From positions 75,812 to 139,811 of the forward strand of contig CAYRNF010000007.1 of the NCBI GenBank assembly GCA_964425695.1: 64,000 nt of DNA, written 5' to 3'. Positions 1 through 8,297 of the stretch are shown piece by piece. The notes beneath the pieces were generated by a model, which saw only the letters and a program-made list of their open reading frames with translations, made no database searches and was not told the origin of the DNA. This stretch comes from JAKPBU01 sp964425695 (GTDB lineage Bacteria; Pseudomonadota; Gammaproteobacteria; Xanthomonadales; Xanthomonadaceae). A program made the position numbers and the translations under genes. How positions within the stretch are numbered: position 1 is the first letter of the stretch; each line of letters begins with the position of its first letter.

Positions 1-455
1 CCGTCGCCGATCACGGCCACCACGCGCCGGCCGTTGCCAGCGCGCGCGTTGGCGATGGCCATGCCGAGTGCCGCCGAGATCGACGTGGACGAATGGCCCA
101 CGCCGAAGGTGTCGTACTCGCTTTCCTCGCGCTTGGGGAAGGGCGCCACGCCGCCCTTCTGCTTGACGGTGTGGATCGCGTCGCGGCGTCCGGTCAGGAT
201 CTTGTGCGGATAGGTCTGGTGGCCCACGTCCCAGACGATCCGGTCTTCCGGCGTGTCGTACAGGTAGTGCAGCACGGTGGTGAGTTCGATCACGCCCAGG
301 CCGGCGCCGAAATGGCCGCCCGACTTGCCCACCGACTCGATCAGGTAGGCGCGCAGCTCCTCGGCGATGGCAGGCAGTTCGGCTTCGTCGAAGCGGCGCA
401 GGTCGGCCGGGCTGTCGATCGTGGACAGCCGGGGATATCGGGCGGAATCGATCAT
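1..455 (-). CDS. dxs: 1-deoxy-D-xylulose-5-phosphate synthase, N-terminal part
   Basis: Cytosolic thiamine-diphosphate enzyme that joins pyruvate and glyceraldehyde 3-phosphate to make DXP, the first step of the MEP isoprenoid pathway and a source for thiamine and pyridoxal phosphate. Only the first 151 codons lie in the window and the gene runs off the left edge. From the ATG at 455 the product shows the family opening: SGGHFGAGLGVIELT, then WDVGHQTYPHKILTGRR, then the serine-rich FGVGHSSTSISAALGMA segment. It reaches GDG, the start of the ThDP-binding motif, exactly at the edge. Assignment is near certain from these motifs; nothing can be said about the transketolase-like C-terminal half. 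Confidence 0.96.
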   Translation of the reverse strand, partial: MIDSARYPRLSTIDSPADLRRFDEAELPAIAEELRAYLIESVGKSGGHFGAGLGVIELTTVLHYLYDTPEDRIVWDVGHQTYPHKILTGRRDAIHTVKQKGGVAPFPKREESEYDTFGVGHSSTSISAALGMAIANARAGNGRRVVAVIGD

Positions 456-528
456 GCGCCCATTGTAGTTCCGCGCCGTGGGGCGGGCATGGGGGCTGCG
501 TGAAGGCCGCGCGGCCCGGGCCGTGCGT

Positions 529-1605
529 TCAGCGCGTGCGCAGGCGTCCGAGCAGGCCGCCGGGCTTGGGCGCCTCGGCCGCTTCCGCCGGCGCGGCAAG
601 CACCGGCTCGGCGAAGCCGGTCGCCAGGTTGGCGTTCACGAAATCGGCCACTTCCTCCAGCGGGACGCCGCTGGCGGCAGCGGTCTCGGCCAGCGTGGCC
701 GGGCCCTTCATCATCGCGGTGGCGATGCGGAAATGACGCGGATACTCGCGCTCGGTCTGCGGCCACTTGACCAGGCGGTACTGGCCCGCCGGATCGTAGC
801 CGGGCAGCAGCGCACCCTTGCCGGCCAGCAGCGCGCCGAGCCATTGCAGGCGCACCAGCGGCTGCGGGGCGCCGGTGGCCACGCCGGCCCAGGCGTCCGC
901 GGTGATCGGTTCGAAATCGTCCCGCTCCACCGTGCCGTCGAATGCGGCCGCCAGCGGCTTGAGCGCGGCCGGACCGTGGTAGGTGCGCGCATCGGCGTCG
1001 AACAACACGCTGACGCCGCCGCGCTGCAGCCTCCAGCGGCCGGGCAGTGCGCCCGGCGCCAGCCAGTCGGCGAGCGTGCGTTCGCGCGGCGCTGCGGGCG
1101 GCGCAGGGGGGGCAGGCGGTGCGTCCGCGGCAGGTGCCGGTTCCAGGGCGGCTGCAGATTCGGGCGGCGCGGCGGCTTCCGGATCGCGGCTCGGCGTGGC
1201 GCGCTCCTCGGGCAACTCGTCCGCCGGCGCGGGGGCGGGCGTGCTGACGGAAGGCGGCGCTTCGGGGATAGCCTGCGCGGCGGGCGCTTCGGCCGCGGGC
1301 GCCTGCCCGGAAATCGAGGTCAACAAGGCCGCCAGCGCATCGGCGTCCACGGGGCGGGCGAGGAGGTAATCGGCCTGGGTCCGCGAGCCGCCGGTCAGGC
1401 CGATGACCTGCTTGCCCGCGGCGTGAAGGCGGATCCAGCTCATCGGGCCATACATGCTGTCCATGTCCACCACCACGTAGCCGGCGCTGGACTCGGGCGC
1501 CAGTTCCCACGCCTTGCCCAGGCGGGTGCTGGCTTGTTCGAATGCGGAACGCAATGCGTCCTCGGTGGCCGAATCCATGCCGGTGATGCCGAGCGTATGC
1601 GCCAT
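529..1605 (-). CDS. conserved hypothetical protein with receiver-like head and helical tail
   Basis: Unrecognised 358-residue protein. The ATG at 1605 is preceded by an AAGGA-type ribosome site about 7 bases upstream, which is why the longer upstream reading is rejected. Residues 1-98 look like an alpha/beta fold resembling a degenerate response-regulator receiver (YVVVDMDSMYGPMSW, then GKQVIGLTGG, then a DYLLARPVDADAL segment). I see no clear phospho-acceptor pocket. Residues 100-175 are an alanine/proline/glutamate linker. The C-terminal part (LVRLQWLGALLAGKG, RLVKWPQTEREYPRHFRIA, then a short winged-helix-like stretch) looks folded and conserved. The two-domain plan would suit a signalling adaptor, but that is inference. 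It follows dxs on the same strand with a 73-base gap. Confidence 0.75.
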   Translation of the reverse strand: MAHTLGITGMDSATEDALRSAFEQASTRLGKAWELAPESSAGYVVVDMDSMYGPMSWIRLHAAGKQVIGLTGGSRTQADYLLARPVDADALAALLTSISGQAPAAEAPAAQAIPEAPPSVSTPAPAPADELPEERATPSRDPEAAAPPESAAALEPAPAADAPPAPPAPPAAPRERTLADWLAPGALPGRWRLQRGGVSVLFDADARTYHGPAALKPLAAAFDGTVERDDFEPITADAWAGVATGAPQPLVRLQWLGALLAGKGALLPGYDPAGQYRLVKWPQTEREYPRHFRIATAMMKGPATLAETAAASGVPLEEVADFVNANLATGFAEPVLAAPAEAAEAPKPGGLLGRLRTR

Positions 1606-1766
1606 TCGTGTCCTTCCCCCGTGGACGAAAGACTGGATTCTAGCGGCACGCGGCCGGCGAGGAATGCGAAGCGGTGCCGATAACGCGGCACGGGAATGCG
1701 GAAGGGCAAGCAGGCGCACCGGACTGTGCGGCCGCGTACGTGACGCCGCGCGCGGCACGGGTGCTG

Positions 1767-2420
1767 TTAGTTGAAGCGCGGTGCGCGCTTGGGCAGGTGG
1801 TTCTTCAGGAAGGCCATCTGGTCGGCCAGGATGTTGCGGTTGGACAGCACCAGGTGTTCGACCCAACTGGGCCTGAAGGGCACCGCCAGCAGCGGCATGG
1901 AGGCCTGTTGCGGCGTGCGGCCGCCCTTGCGCGAATTGCAGTGGAAGCACGCGGAGACCACGTTCTCCCACACGTCGCGCCCGCCCCGCGAAACCGGCAC
2001 CACGTGGTCGCGGGTGAGCTGCTGCCGGTGGAATTCGCGCCCGCAGTACAGGCACAGGTACTGGTCGCGTGCGAACAACGCGGGGTTGCTCAGCGCAGGC
2101 GTGGGATCGAAGGTCTGCGGGCGCACGTGACCGCGCGCGGCGATGATCGGATGCAGGTGCATCACGCTGCGCTCGCCGGTGCTGCGGCACAGGCCGCCAT
2201 GCACGGTCAGGCACGGATCGCCCAGCGTCCAGGCGACGGCTTCGCGCGCATACAGGCAGGCCGCGTCCTGCCAGCTCATCCAGTCCAGCACCCGGCCATG
2301 CGCGTCCAGCGACAGCAGGCGCACGGAATCGAGGCGGGCGGGCAATGCGGGGGCAGCGGTAGCACCGGCTTGGGCACCGGTTCCATCGATCAGGCGAAGC
2401 TTCGCTCTGTCCGTCCCCAT
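1767..2420 (-). CDS. HNH endonuclease family protein
   Basis: A 217-residue protein with a complete HNH nuclease core in its second half: CLYCG, RDHVVPVSRGG, an asparagine in the WENVV stretch, and CFHCNSRKGG, so two CxxC zinc knuckles frame the catalytic His-Asn. The N-terminal 80 residues (RLLSLDAHGRVLDWMSWQDAACLYAREAVAW) match the extra segment usual in the stand-alone bacterial HNH family that resembles McrA or phage-derived nucleases. Cellular role is unknown; such genes are widespread as single chromosomal copies without a methylase partner, and none is present here. The start at 2420 lies only about 12 bases from a TATAAG box, so the transcript may be nearly leaderless or the true start may be slightly downstream. 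Confidence 0.85.
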   Translation of the reverse strand: MGTDRAKLRLIDGTGAQAGATAAPALPARLDSVRLLSLDAHGRVLDWMSWQDAACLYAREAVAWTLGDPCLTVHGGLCRSTGERSVMHLHPIIAARGHVRPQTFDPTPALSNPALFARDQYLCLYCGREFHRQQLTRDHVVPVSRGGRDVWENVVSACFHCNSRKGGRTPQQASMPLLAVPFRPSWVEHLVLSNRNILADQMAFLKNHLPKRAPRFN

Positions 2421-2431
2421 GGGAAAGGCAG

Positions 2432-2460
2432 CTTATACGCCTTTGTTGATGTTTTGTGTA
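2432..2460 (-). promoter_or_regulatory. possible promoter of the HNH gene
   Basis: A short A/T-rich patch in an otherwise very GC-rich region. Read on the minus strand, it gives TATAAG at 2437-2432 just ahead of the ATG at 2420. No good -35 hexamer is visible at the usual distance, so this is a weak call that rests on local composition and the -10-like box. Confidence 0.3.
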
Positions 2461-2541
2461 TCACCGCAGGCGCCTCGCGCCAGCGGCGGGCGCGGCGCGC
2501 CGCGGGAACCGCAGTACATGTCGGCCGAAACCCGGCCCGGC

Positions 2542-4326
2542 CTACAGCGCGTCGGCTTCGATCGACATCAGCGGCGCCGCGCCGGAGCGGATGCTCGCGG
2601 CATGCGCCAGGGTGCGCGGCAGGATCCGGGCGAAGTAGAAGCGCGCGGTTTCGCGCTTGGCTTCGCGGAAGGCCTGCGGCTGCGCGGAGCGGTCCGCGGC
2701 GGCCACGCTGCGTGCCCACCAGTAGGCCAGGACCACGTAGCCGCTGTAGAACAGGTAGTCCCACGCCGCGGCGCCCACTTCCTCCGCGTCGCCTGCGGCG
2801 CGCGTGCCGATCTCCGCGGTGAGCTGCTGCCACTCGCCGGCCTTCTGGCGCAGCGGCGCGATGAACTCCTGCAGCGCGGCGTCGCCCTCGTTCGCCTTGC
2901 AGAACTCTTCCACCAGCCCCAGCAGCACGCGCAGCCCGGCGCCCTGCGCCTGCAGGGTCTTGCGGCCCATCAGGTCCAGCGCCTGGATGCTCGTGGTTCC
3001 TTCATAGAGCGTGGTGATGCGGGCATCGCGCGCGAACTGCTCCATGCCGTGTTCGGCGATGTAGCCGTGCCCGCCGAAGCACTGCAGCGCGTGGTAGGTG
3101 CATTCCACGCCCCATTCGGTGAGGCAGGCCTTGGCGATGGGCGTCAGGAAGCCCAGCAGCGCGTCGGCCTGGGCCTTTTCGTCCGCGTCGGTGGCGTGCT
3201 CGACGACATCCACCAGCGACGCGGCGTGGTAGCCGAGCAGGCGCCCGCCCTCGACCAGGGCCTTCTGGGTGAGCAGCATGCGCCGCACGTCGGGATGCAC
3301 CACGATCGGATCGGCCGGCTTGTCCGGGAACTTCGCGCCGGACAGCGCACGCGACTGCAACCGTTCGCGCGCGTAGCGCAGCGCGTTCTGGTACGCGCGG
3401 TCCGACAGGCCCAGTCCCTGCAGGCCCACCGCCAGGCGCGCGGTGTTCATCATCACGAACATGGCCTGCAGGCCGCGGTTGGGCTGGCCGATCATCCAGC
3501 CCTGCGCGTCGTCCAGGTTGAGCACGCAGGTGGCCGAGCCGTGGATGCCCATCTTGTGTTCGATGGCGCCGCAGCGCACGCCGTTGCGTTCGCCCAGCGC
3601 GCCATCGCTGCCCACGCGCACCTTGGGCACGATGAACATGCTGATGCCCCGGCTGCCGGCCGGCGCATCCGGCAGGCGCGCCAGCACCAGGTGCACGATG
3701 TTGTCGGTGAAGTCGTGCTCGCCGGCGGTGATGAAGATCTTGGTGCCGCTGATGGCGTACGTGCCGTCGGCATTGGGCACCGCGCGGGTCTTCAGCAGGC
3801 CCAGGTCGGTGCCGCAGTGCGGCTCGGTGAGGCACATGGTGCCGGTCCACTCGCCCGACACCAGGCGCTTGAGGAAGACCTCCTTCTGCCAGTCGTCGCC
3901 GTGGTGCAGCAGCGCCTCGGTGGCGCCGTGCGAAAGCAGCGGGAAGTTGCCCCAGGACAGGTTGGCGGCGTCGATCATCTCCTTGACCGGCACGCCGACG
4001 GTATGCGGCAGCGCCTGTCCGCCGAAGGCTTCCGGCGCGGTGAGGCCCGGCCATCCGCCCTCCACGTATTGCGCATAGGCCGCGGCGAACCCGGGCGGGG
4101 TAGAGACGCTGCCGGTGGTCTTGTCGAAGCGGCAGCCGGCTTCGTCGCCGGCGCGGTTGAGCGGCGCCAGCACGGTTTCGTTGAAGCGCGCGCTTTCCTC
4201 CAGCACCGCATCGACGATGTCGCGGCTGGCGTGCTCGAAACCCAGGCGTGCGAACAGCGCCTCGACGCCCAGCACGTCGTACAGCGCGAATCGGATGTCG
4301 GACAGCGGTGCCTTGTAGCTGCTCAT
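2542..4326 (-). CDS. acyl-CoA dehydrogenase, DmdC/long-chain type with C-terminal extension
   Basis: FAD enzyme that introduces the alpha-beta double bond into an acyl-CoA and passes electrons to ETF; cytosolic. At 594 residues it is longer than the classical 380-residue enzymes and matches the subfamily with an extra N-terminal helix and a C-terminal acetyl-CoA-dehydrogenase-like extension (the family of 3-methylmercaptopropionyl-CoA dehydrogenase DmdC and related beta-oxidation enzymes). Seen in sequence: FAD-contact region MCLTEPHCGTDLG (164-176), SGTKIFIT (193-200), the catalytic-base motif YEGTTSIQAL with Glu442, and the CFGGHGYIAEHGMEQ helix before it. It stands alone, with no thiolase or hydratase nearby, so substrate cannot be inferred from context. 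Confidence 0.92.
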   Translation of the reverse strand: MSSYKAPLSDIRFALYDVLGVEALFARLGFEHASRDIVDAVLEESARFNETVLAPLNRAGDEAGCRFDKTTGSVSTPPGFAAAYAQYVEGGWPGLTAPEAFGGQALPHTVGVPVKEMIDAANLSWGNFPLLSHGATEALLHHGDDWQKEVFLKRLVSGEWTGTMCLTEPHCGTDLGLLKTRAVPNADGTYAISGTKIFITAGEHDFTDNIVHLVLARLPDAPAGSRGISMFIVPKVRVGSDGALGERNGVRCGAIEHKMGIHGSATCVLNLDDAQGWMIGQPNRGLQAMFVMMNTARLAVGLQGLGLSDRAYQNALRYARERLQSRALSGAKFPDKPADPIVVHPDVRRMLLTQKALVEGGRLLGYHAASLVDVVEHATDADEKAQADALLGFLTPIAKACLTEWGVECTYHALQCFGGHGYIAEHGMEQFARDARITTLYEGTTSIQALDLMGRKTLQAQGAGLRVLLGLVEEFCKANEGDAALQEFIAPLRQKAGEWQQLTAEIGTRAAGDAEEVGAAAWDYLFYSGYVVLAYWWARSVAAADRSAQPQAFREAKRETARFYFARILPRTLAHAASIRSGAAPLMSIEADAL

Positions 4327-4408
4327 GCGGGTCTCGGGTTGGAGGGCAGTGCCGCGACTGTGCGCTGCCGGAACAGGATGTTTGCTCGAATGCGGCGGAC
4401 AGCGACGT

Positions 4409-4882
4409 TCAGCGCAGCACGCCGGCCAGGCCCGGCACCGGGCTCAGCGCGCTGCTGCGCTTGACCCGGTACTCGCGCTCGCGCCCGTCTTCCGGCGCCG
4501 CGCGCAGGGTGCCTTCGAAGGCATAGCCCAAGCCGCGCCCGGCGCCCAGCGCGTCGGCCAGCGCCACCTTGGCGCCCACCGCCGGTGCGTGCGCGAGCGT
4601 CACCACGTCCGCAGACTCCGGGCCGATGGAGATGCCCGCATTGCCCTGCAGGGTGCCGGCAGGCTGTCCGCCCAGGGTGATCGGCAGGCTGACGGCGCCG
4701 AACCGCATCGGCACGCTGCTGAAGTTCTCGATGCGCAGCTCCACCGACCAGCTGCCGTCGGCGCGGACGCTGAGCTGCTGGATGCTGGCGGCCGGTTCGG
4801 ACACGCGACGCACGGGGCCGCTGGAGCAGGCGGCCAGCGCCATCGCGCAGGCAAGGCCGAACATCAAGCGCGTTGCGTTCAT
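4409..4882 (-). CDS. LEA type 2 family lipoprotein
   Basis: A 157-residue predicted lipoprotein: signal peptide MNATRLMFGLACAMALAAC with lipobox LAAC, then a beta-sandwich-like domain (SVELRIENFSSVPMRFGAVSLPI, GTLQGNAGISIGPESADVV, LGYAFEGTLRA). The alternation and the phrase RIENFSSVPMRF fit the LEA14/WHy-type desiccation-related fold found in proteobacterial lipoproteins. Such proteins sit at the inner or outer membrane, with unclear molecular role. Much longer upstream in-frame reading exists but it has no ribosome site and would bury the signal peptide. It is preceded by a hairpin at 4939-4967. Confidence 0.72.
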   Translation of the reverse strand: MNATRLMFGLACAMALAACSSGPVRRVSEPAASIQQLSVRADGSWSVELRIENFSSVPMRFGAVSLPITLGGQPAGTLQGNAGISIGPESADVVTLAHAPAVGAKVALADALGAGRGLGYAFEGTLRAAPEDGREREYRVKRSSALSPVPGLAGVLR

Positions 4883-4938
4883 CGCGTGTCCCGTTCGAGA
4901 GTGGGACACGGATGTTAGCGCTGCCGATGCCGCTGCGC

Positions 4939-4967
4939 GACGAAGCCGCGTAGGGCGCGGCTTCGTC
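4939..4967. terminator. hairpin, possible terminator of the small secreted gene
   Basis: Perfect 12-bp inverted repeat GACGAAGCCGCG / CGCGGCTTCGTC with a 5-base loop, in the 220-base gap between two minus-strand genes. There is no U-run on either side, so it may be a Rho-assisted terminator or an RNA-stabilising hairpin rather than a classical intrinsic terminator. A near-identical hairpin occurs after the tRNA-Phe at 9049-9074. Confidence 0.4.
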
Positions 4968-5102
4968 ATGCTCCCGATCCGTGGCGGTCGCAACGTGGAT
5001 CGGTCACGACGACCGGGTGCGACGCAGGTCCTGGCCTCGTCGCGGCCGTCGCAGGATCGAGCGCGGACCGGGGGGCGGCCCACGCCGTTTTTGCTCGGTT
5101 GC

Positions 5103-5498
5103 CTAACGGGCCCTGCAGGAGGCCGCCGTCGGACCCGCGACGACCTGTCCGTCCGCGTTGAGGAGCACTGCGCGGACCGCGTTGGCGCTGATGAACGCCG
5201 GGGAGATGCGCGTGGCACCCGCACGGACGTCCCTCCAGTTGCTGTCGAAGTCGAACTCCACTTCGTCGCCGGCTGCGGTGCGTGGTGCCGAGGTCGCGAC
5301 GCCGGTGCCCGAGGTGACACGTGCCGTGAACATCGCGTTTGCCGCCACATTGCTGCCGTCCACCGAGATCTTGGCGCGCGCGGGACTGGCTCTGGACTCG
5401 CAGCGCACGCGGATGTCCGCAGCGTCGGCCACGGCGGGCAGGGTGCAAGCGACGAGCAGGGTCAAGCCTGCGGCTTGGGTGAGGATGCATGGCTTCAT
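5103..5498 (-). CDS. small secreted protein of unknown function
   Basis: A 131-residue exported protein. The start ATG at 5498 begins MKPCILTQAAGLTLLVACTLPAVADA, a good Sec signal peptide cleaved after ADA, leaving about 105 mature residues with two cysteines (VRCESR and the C-terminal AASCRAR) that could form a disulphide. The composition is rich in Ala, Arg and short beta-prone stretches (DEVEFDFDSNW, AVRAVLLNADGQVV). I do not recognise a family. It is divergent from the sigma-factor operon that begins at 5681, sharing the 183-base intergenic region, so co-regulation is possible. Confidence 0.7.
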   Translation of the reverse strand: MKPCILTQAAGLTLLVACTLPAVADAADIRVRCESRASPARAKISVDGSNVAANAMFTARVTSGTGVATSAPRTAAGDEVEFDFDSNWRDVRAGATRISPAFISANAVRAVLLNADGQVVAGPTAASCRAR

Positions 5499-5680
5499 GA
5501 TGGGGTCCTGGATTGCGCGGGGCCGGCACGGGACCGGGTCCTGACGTGATGTCGGACTCACGTGGATACCCGTCGCGCCCGACGTGGTTCAAGACTCCAA
5601 GACGCCCCGACCGACGGCATAATCGAACCGGGATGCCCCGAAGCGGCATTCACTGCTCGTCGAGAGGCAGGCGATCACAT

Positions 5681-6304
5681 GTGAGCGGACCACGGCAGCA
5701 CGAAGTGGACGGCTTTGCAGCCCAAGGTGCGACCGCGGGCGCGGGGGGTGCACCCCAGCTGGATGAGCTGACACTGATGGCGGGCGTGGCCGCGCAGCGG
5801 ATGGATGCGTTCGAGGCGCTCTACCAGCTCTACCATCCGCGCCTGTCGCGATTCCTGCAGCGCATCCTGCGCCGCCCGGAGCTCATCGAGGAGGTGCTCG
5901 ACGACACCATGGTGGTGGTGTGGAATCGCGCACATGCGTTCGTGCCAGACGGCAAGGTGTCCACGTGGGTCTTCGGCATTGCCTACCGGCAGGCACTCAA
6001 GTCGCTGCGCCAGGCCGGTCACGTCGTGGCGCACCAGGCCGAGGGAGATTTCGACTTCGTCGACCCGGCACCTGGGCCTGCGGATCTGGTGCAGCGCCAG
6101 CACCAGCGCGACCTGATCGCCATTGCGCTGGATTCGCTGCCGTTCGAACAGCGCACGGTCGTCGAGATGACATACCTGCTCGGGTACAGCTGCCGGGACG
6201 TTGCCGCGGCAATGGGCTGCCCGGTGGATACCGTGAAGTCACGGATGTTCTATGCGCGTAAACGCATGCGGGCGCTGCTGGACGCCCAACAGGAGGCCAT
6301 ATGA
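5681..6304 (+). CDS. ECF-type RNA polymerase sigma factor
   Basis: Sigma-70 family regulator of about 207 residues. Region 2 is visible as FEALYQLYHPRLSRFLQRIL and the following LIEEVLDDTMVVVWNRA. Region 4 is LPFEQRTVVEMTYLLGYSCR then VAAAMGCPVDTVKSRMFYAR, the -35 binding helix-turn-helix. I chose the GTG at 5681 (GAGAGG about 13 bases upstream) because the reading that opens at 5513 has an arginine-rich, non-conserved lead; the next in-frame GTG at 5705 is also possible. Its last codons overlap the anti-sigma gene by 4 bp (ATGA at 6301-6304), so the two are translationally coupled. Targets probably include its own operon, as is usual for ECF factors. Confidence 0.9.
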   Translation: MSGPRQHEVDGFAAQGATAGAGGAPQLDELTLMAGVAAQRMDAFEALYQLYHPRLSRFLQRILRRPELIEEVLDDTMVVVWNRAHAFVPDGKVSTWVFGIAYRQALKSLRQAGHVVAHQAEGDFDFVDPAPGPADLVQRQHQRDLIAIALDSLPFEQRTVVEMTYLLGYSCRDVAAAMGCPVDTVKSRMFYARKRMRALLDAQQEAI

Positions 6305-6984
6305 GCGCGAAACTCCTGAATTTCGCGGGCAGCCCGCACGACGAAACGACCCGCCTGCTGCCGTGGCTGGTCAACGGCACGCTGGACACGGCCGATCAGG
6401 CGCTGGTCGAAGCTCACCTGCAGGAGTGTCAGGCATGCCAGTCGGAACTGCAGACGCTGCGCGATACGCGGGCGGCCTGCAGCATCGGACAGGGCGAGCC
6501 ATTGCCGGCACCTGCGTTTGCGCGCCTGCGTGGCCGCGTGGGGGTAGGACCTAGGGCCGCTGTGTCCCTGCCGCTGCGCGCGCGCCTGCATGGCTGGTCG
6601 CGGGGTTGGTACGACGCGCCGGCCTGGCTGCAAGGGCTGGTGATCGTGCAGGCCTGCGCGCTGGTTGCGCTCGTTGCGGGCCCGTGGCTGGTTACCGCTG
6701 TTTCGCCCCCCGCCCAGTACCGCACGTTGTCCTCCAGCATGCCGGCGATGTCGGGAGTACACGGCGACGCGACCCTGCTGCTCATGTTGGCCCCCACCCT
6801 GGACCAGGCGGAGTCGCAGCGTCTGTTGCTGCGCAGCGGTGCCAGGATCATCGACGGCCCATCGCACAACGGCGCGTATGTCGTTGCCGTCGATGCCCGG
6901 CATGCTGCGGTCGCCCTGGAAACGTTTCGAGCGTCGCGCGGCGTGCGTGTGGCCGAGCTGATTGGGGATGGGGCACGGGAATGA
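6301..6984 (+). CDS. zinc-finger anti-sigma factor with propeptide-like periplasmic domain
   Basis: A 227-residue membrane anti-sigma factor. The N-terminal ZAS/zf-HC2 motif is present: VEAHLQECQACQSEL gives the H-x3-C-x2-C signature. A single transmembrane helix follows near residues 101-123 (LQGLVIVQACALVALVAGPW), placing the last 100 residues in the periplasm. That tail (SGARIIDGPSHNGAYVVAVDA, then AVALETFRASRGVRVAELI) follows the pattern of a subtilisin I9-type propeptide and resembles the prodomain of the protease encoded next. It overlaps both neighbours by 4 bp. Role: holding the 5681-6304 sigma factor at the membrane until a periplasmic signal releases it; that is family knowledge, while the propeptide resemblance is my reading. 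Confidence 0.88.
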   Translation: MSAKLLNFAGSPHDETTRLLPWLVNGTLDTADQALVEAHLQECQACQSELQTLRDTRAACSIGQGEPLPAPAFARLRGRVGVGPRAAVSLPLRARLHGWSRGWYDAPAWLQGLVIVQACALVALVAGPWLVTAVSPPAQYRTLSSSMPAMSGVHGDATLLLMLAPTLDQAESQRLLLRSGARIIDGPSHNGAYVVAVDARHAAVALETFRASRGVRVAELIGDGARE

Positions 6985-8288
6985 CCGTCGCGGCTCGCAT
7001 CGTCTGTCTGGCGGGCATGCTGGCGCTGCTGGGGGTGGCGAATGTGCGTGCACAGGATCCATCCGCTCCGGGGCAGCGCATCGGACGGGTGCAGGAGGAG
7101 GCCCCGGCACAGGCCGACGAACGTCGGATCCTGATGATGCTCCGGCTCCCGGTGGCCCACTACCGCCCGGACCTGGCGTACGGCGGCGGATATCGCAACC
7201 CATCTGATAGTGCATCGCGGCGCCGGACCGCGCGCGAGCTGGCTGGCAAGCATGGCCTGCGGCTCCTCGACGGCTGGCCCATGCCTGCGCTCGGCCTCGA
7301 CTGCTACGTGCTGGAAGCGGCCACTGTCGAGGCCGGCCGGCGCGAGTTACCCAAGCTGTTGGCCGATTCGCGTGTCGAGTCCGCGCAGATGGTGCAACGC
7401 TTCCGTTTGCTGTCCCAGAGGTACGGTGACCCGCTGTCCCTGGCTCAGCCCGTGGTGCGCGAATGGCGCTTGCGCGAGCTGCATCGCGTGGCAACCGGGC
7501 GGGGTGTGCTGGTCGCCTCGATCGACAGCGGGCTGGATGCCCAACATCCCGATCTGCGGGGACAGGACATCGCCACCCGCAATTTCATCGACGGGCAGCG
7601 CTACCGCCCCGAGCCGCACGGCACGGCGGTGGGCGGGATCATCGTGGCCGGGAGCAACGGTGCCGGCATCATCGGCATCGCGCCCGATGCCGGCCTGCTG
7701 GCGTTGCGCGCATGCAGCCAGACATCGGGCGGCGCAGCCGCTTGCGACACGTTCGCACTTGCCAAGGCGCTGCAGTTCGGCCTGGAAGCCAGGGCGCAGG
7801 TCGTCAACATGAGCCTGACCGGACCACCTGACGTGCTGCTCGCTAGACTGATCGATGCGGCGCTGCTGCGCGGCGTGGTGGTCGTAGGGGCCGTGGACCC
7901 GCACGCAGAGGGAGTGGGCTTTCCTGCCAGTCACCCCGGCGTGCTCGCGGTTGCAGGGCTGGATGACCGTCGCACCTACGCGCGCGGCGTGGTTCATGCG
8001 CCCAGTCGCGGTATTCCCGCTCCGGTGCCTGGCGGGGGATGGACGCTGGTTTCGGGCAGCTCCTTCGCAACCGCGCAAGTGAGCGGGCTGGTGGCACTGG
8101 TGCGCCAACTCGCACCAAGGATGAGGTCGCAGGCCCTGATGACGCAGATATCGAGTCCGTCCGCGCTAGGATTCGCCTCCAAGCGACCCCCGGGTGTGGA
8201 TGCCTGCCAAGTCGTCGCGCGCGTTGCCGGCCGCTGTGCCTGCAACTGTGCGGACTTGGCGCCTGCAGGAGGAGGGTCGCGCCGCTGA
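6981..8288 (+). CDS. subtilisin-like serine protease (S8), exported
   Basis: A 435-residue S8 peptidase. Signal peptide 1-24 (ending ANVRAQ) precedes an I9-like prodomain at about 46-145 containing HGLRLLDGWPMPALGLDCYV and LLADSRVESAQMV. The catalytic triad is complete: Asp182 in VASIDSGLD, His213 in EPHGTAVGG, and Ser361 in SGSSFATAQVSG; the oxyanion region carries VVNMSLTGP. The product is short, without C-terminal domains, and ends in a cysteine-rich tail (CQVVARVAGRCACNCAD). The start ATG at 6981 overlaps the anti-sigma stop by 4 bp, so protease, anti-sigma and sigma factors are one transcriptional unit. A role in regulated periplasmic proteolysis, perhaps of the anti-sigma factor, is inference. 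Confidence 0.92.
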   Translation: MTVAARIVCLAGMLALLGVANVRAQDPSAPGQRIGRVQEEAPAQADERRILMMLRLPVAHYRPDLAYGGGYRNPSDSASRRRTARELAGKHGLRLLDGWPMPALGLDCYVLEAATVEAGRRELPKLLADSRVESAQMVQRFRLLSQRYGDPLSLAQPVVREWRLRELHRVATGRGVLVASIDSGLDAQHPDLRGQDIATRNFIDGQRYRPEPHGTAVGGIIVAGSNGAGIIGIAPDAGLLALRACSQTSGGAAACDTFALAKALQFGLEARAQVVNMSLTGPPDVLLARLIDAALLRGVVVVGAVDPHAEGVGFPASHPGVLAVAGLDDRRTYARGVVHAPSRGIPAPVPGGGWTLVSGSSFATAQVSGLVALVRQLAPRMRSQALMTQISSPSALGFASKRPPGVDACQVVARVAGRCACNCADLAPAGGGSRR

Positions 8289-8297
8289 GAGGCCGCC

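Noticed and set aside
2143..4464. Long open frame on the plus strand across the acyl-CoA dehydrogenase gene
   Set aside because: Antisense shadow caused by high GC; the translation is Arg/His/Ala-rich without family features, while the minus strand encodes a clear enzyme.
5499..5680. Promoter with CATAAT -10 box before the first sigma factor
   Set aside because: The -10-like box near 5616 has only a poor -35 partner (TCCAAG), and ECF promoters do not use this consensus.
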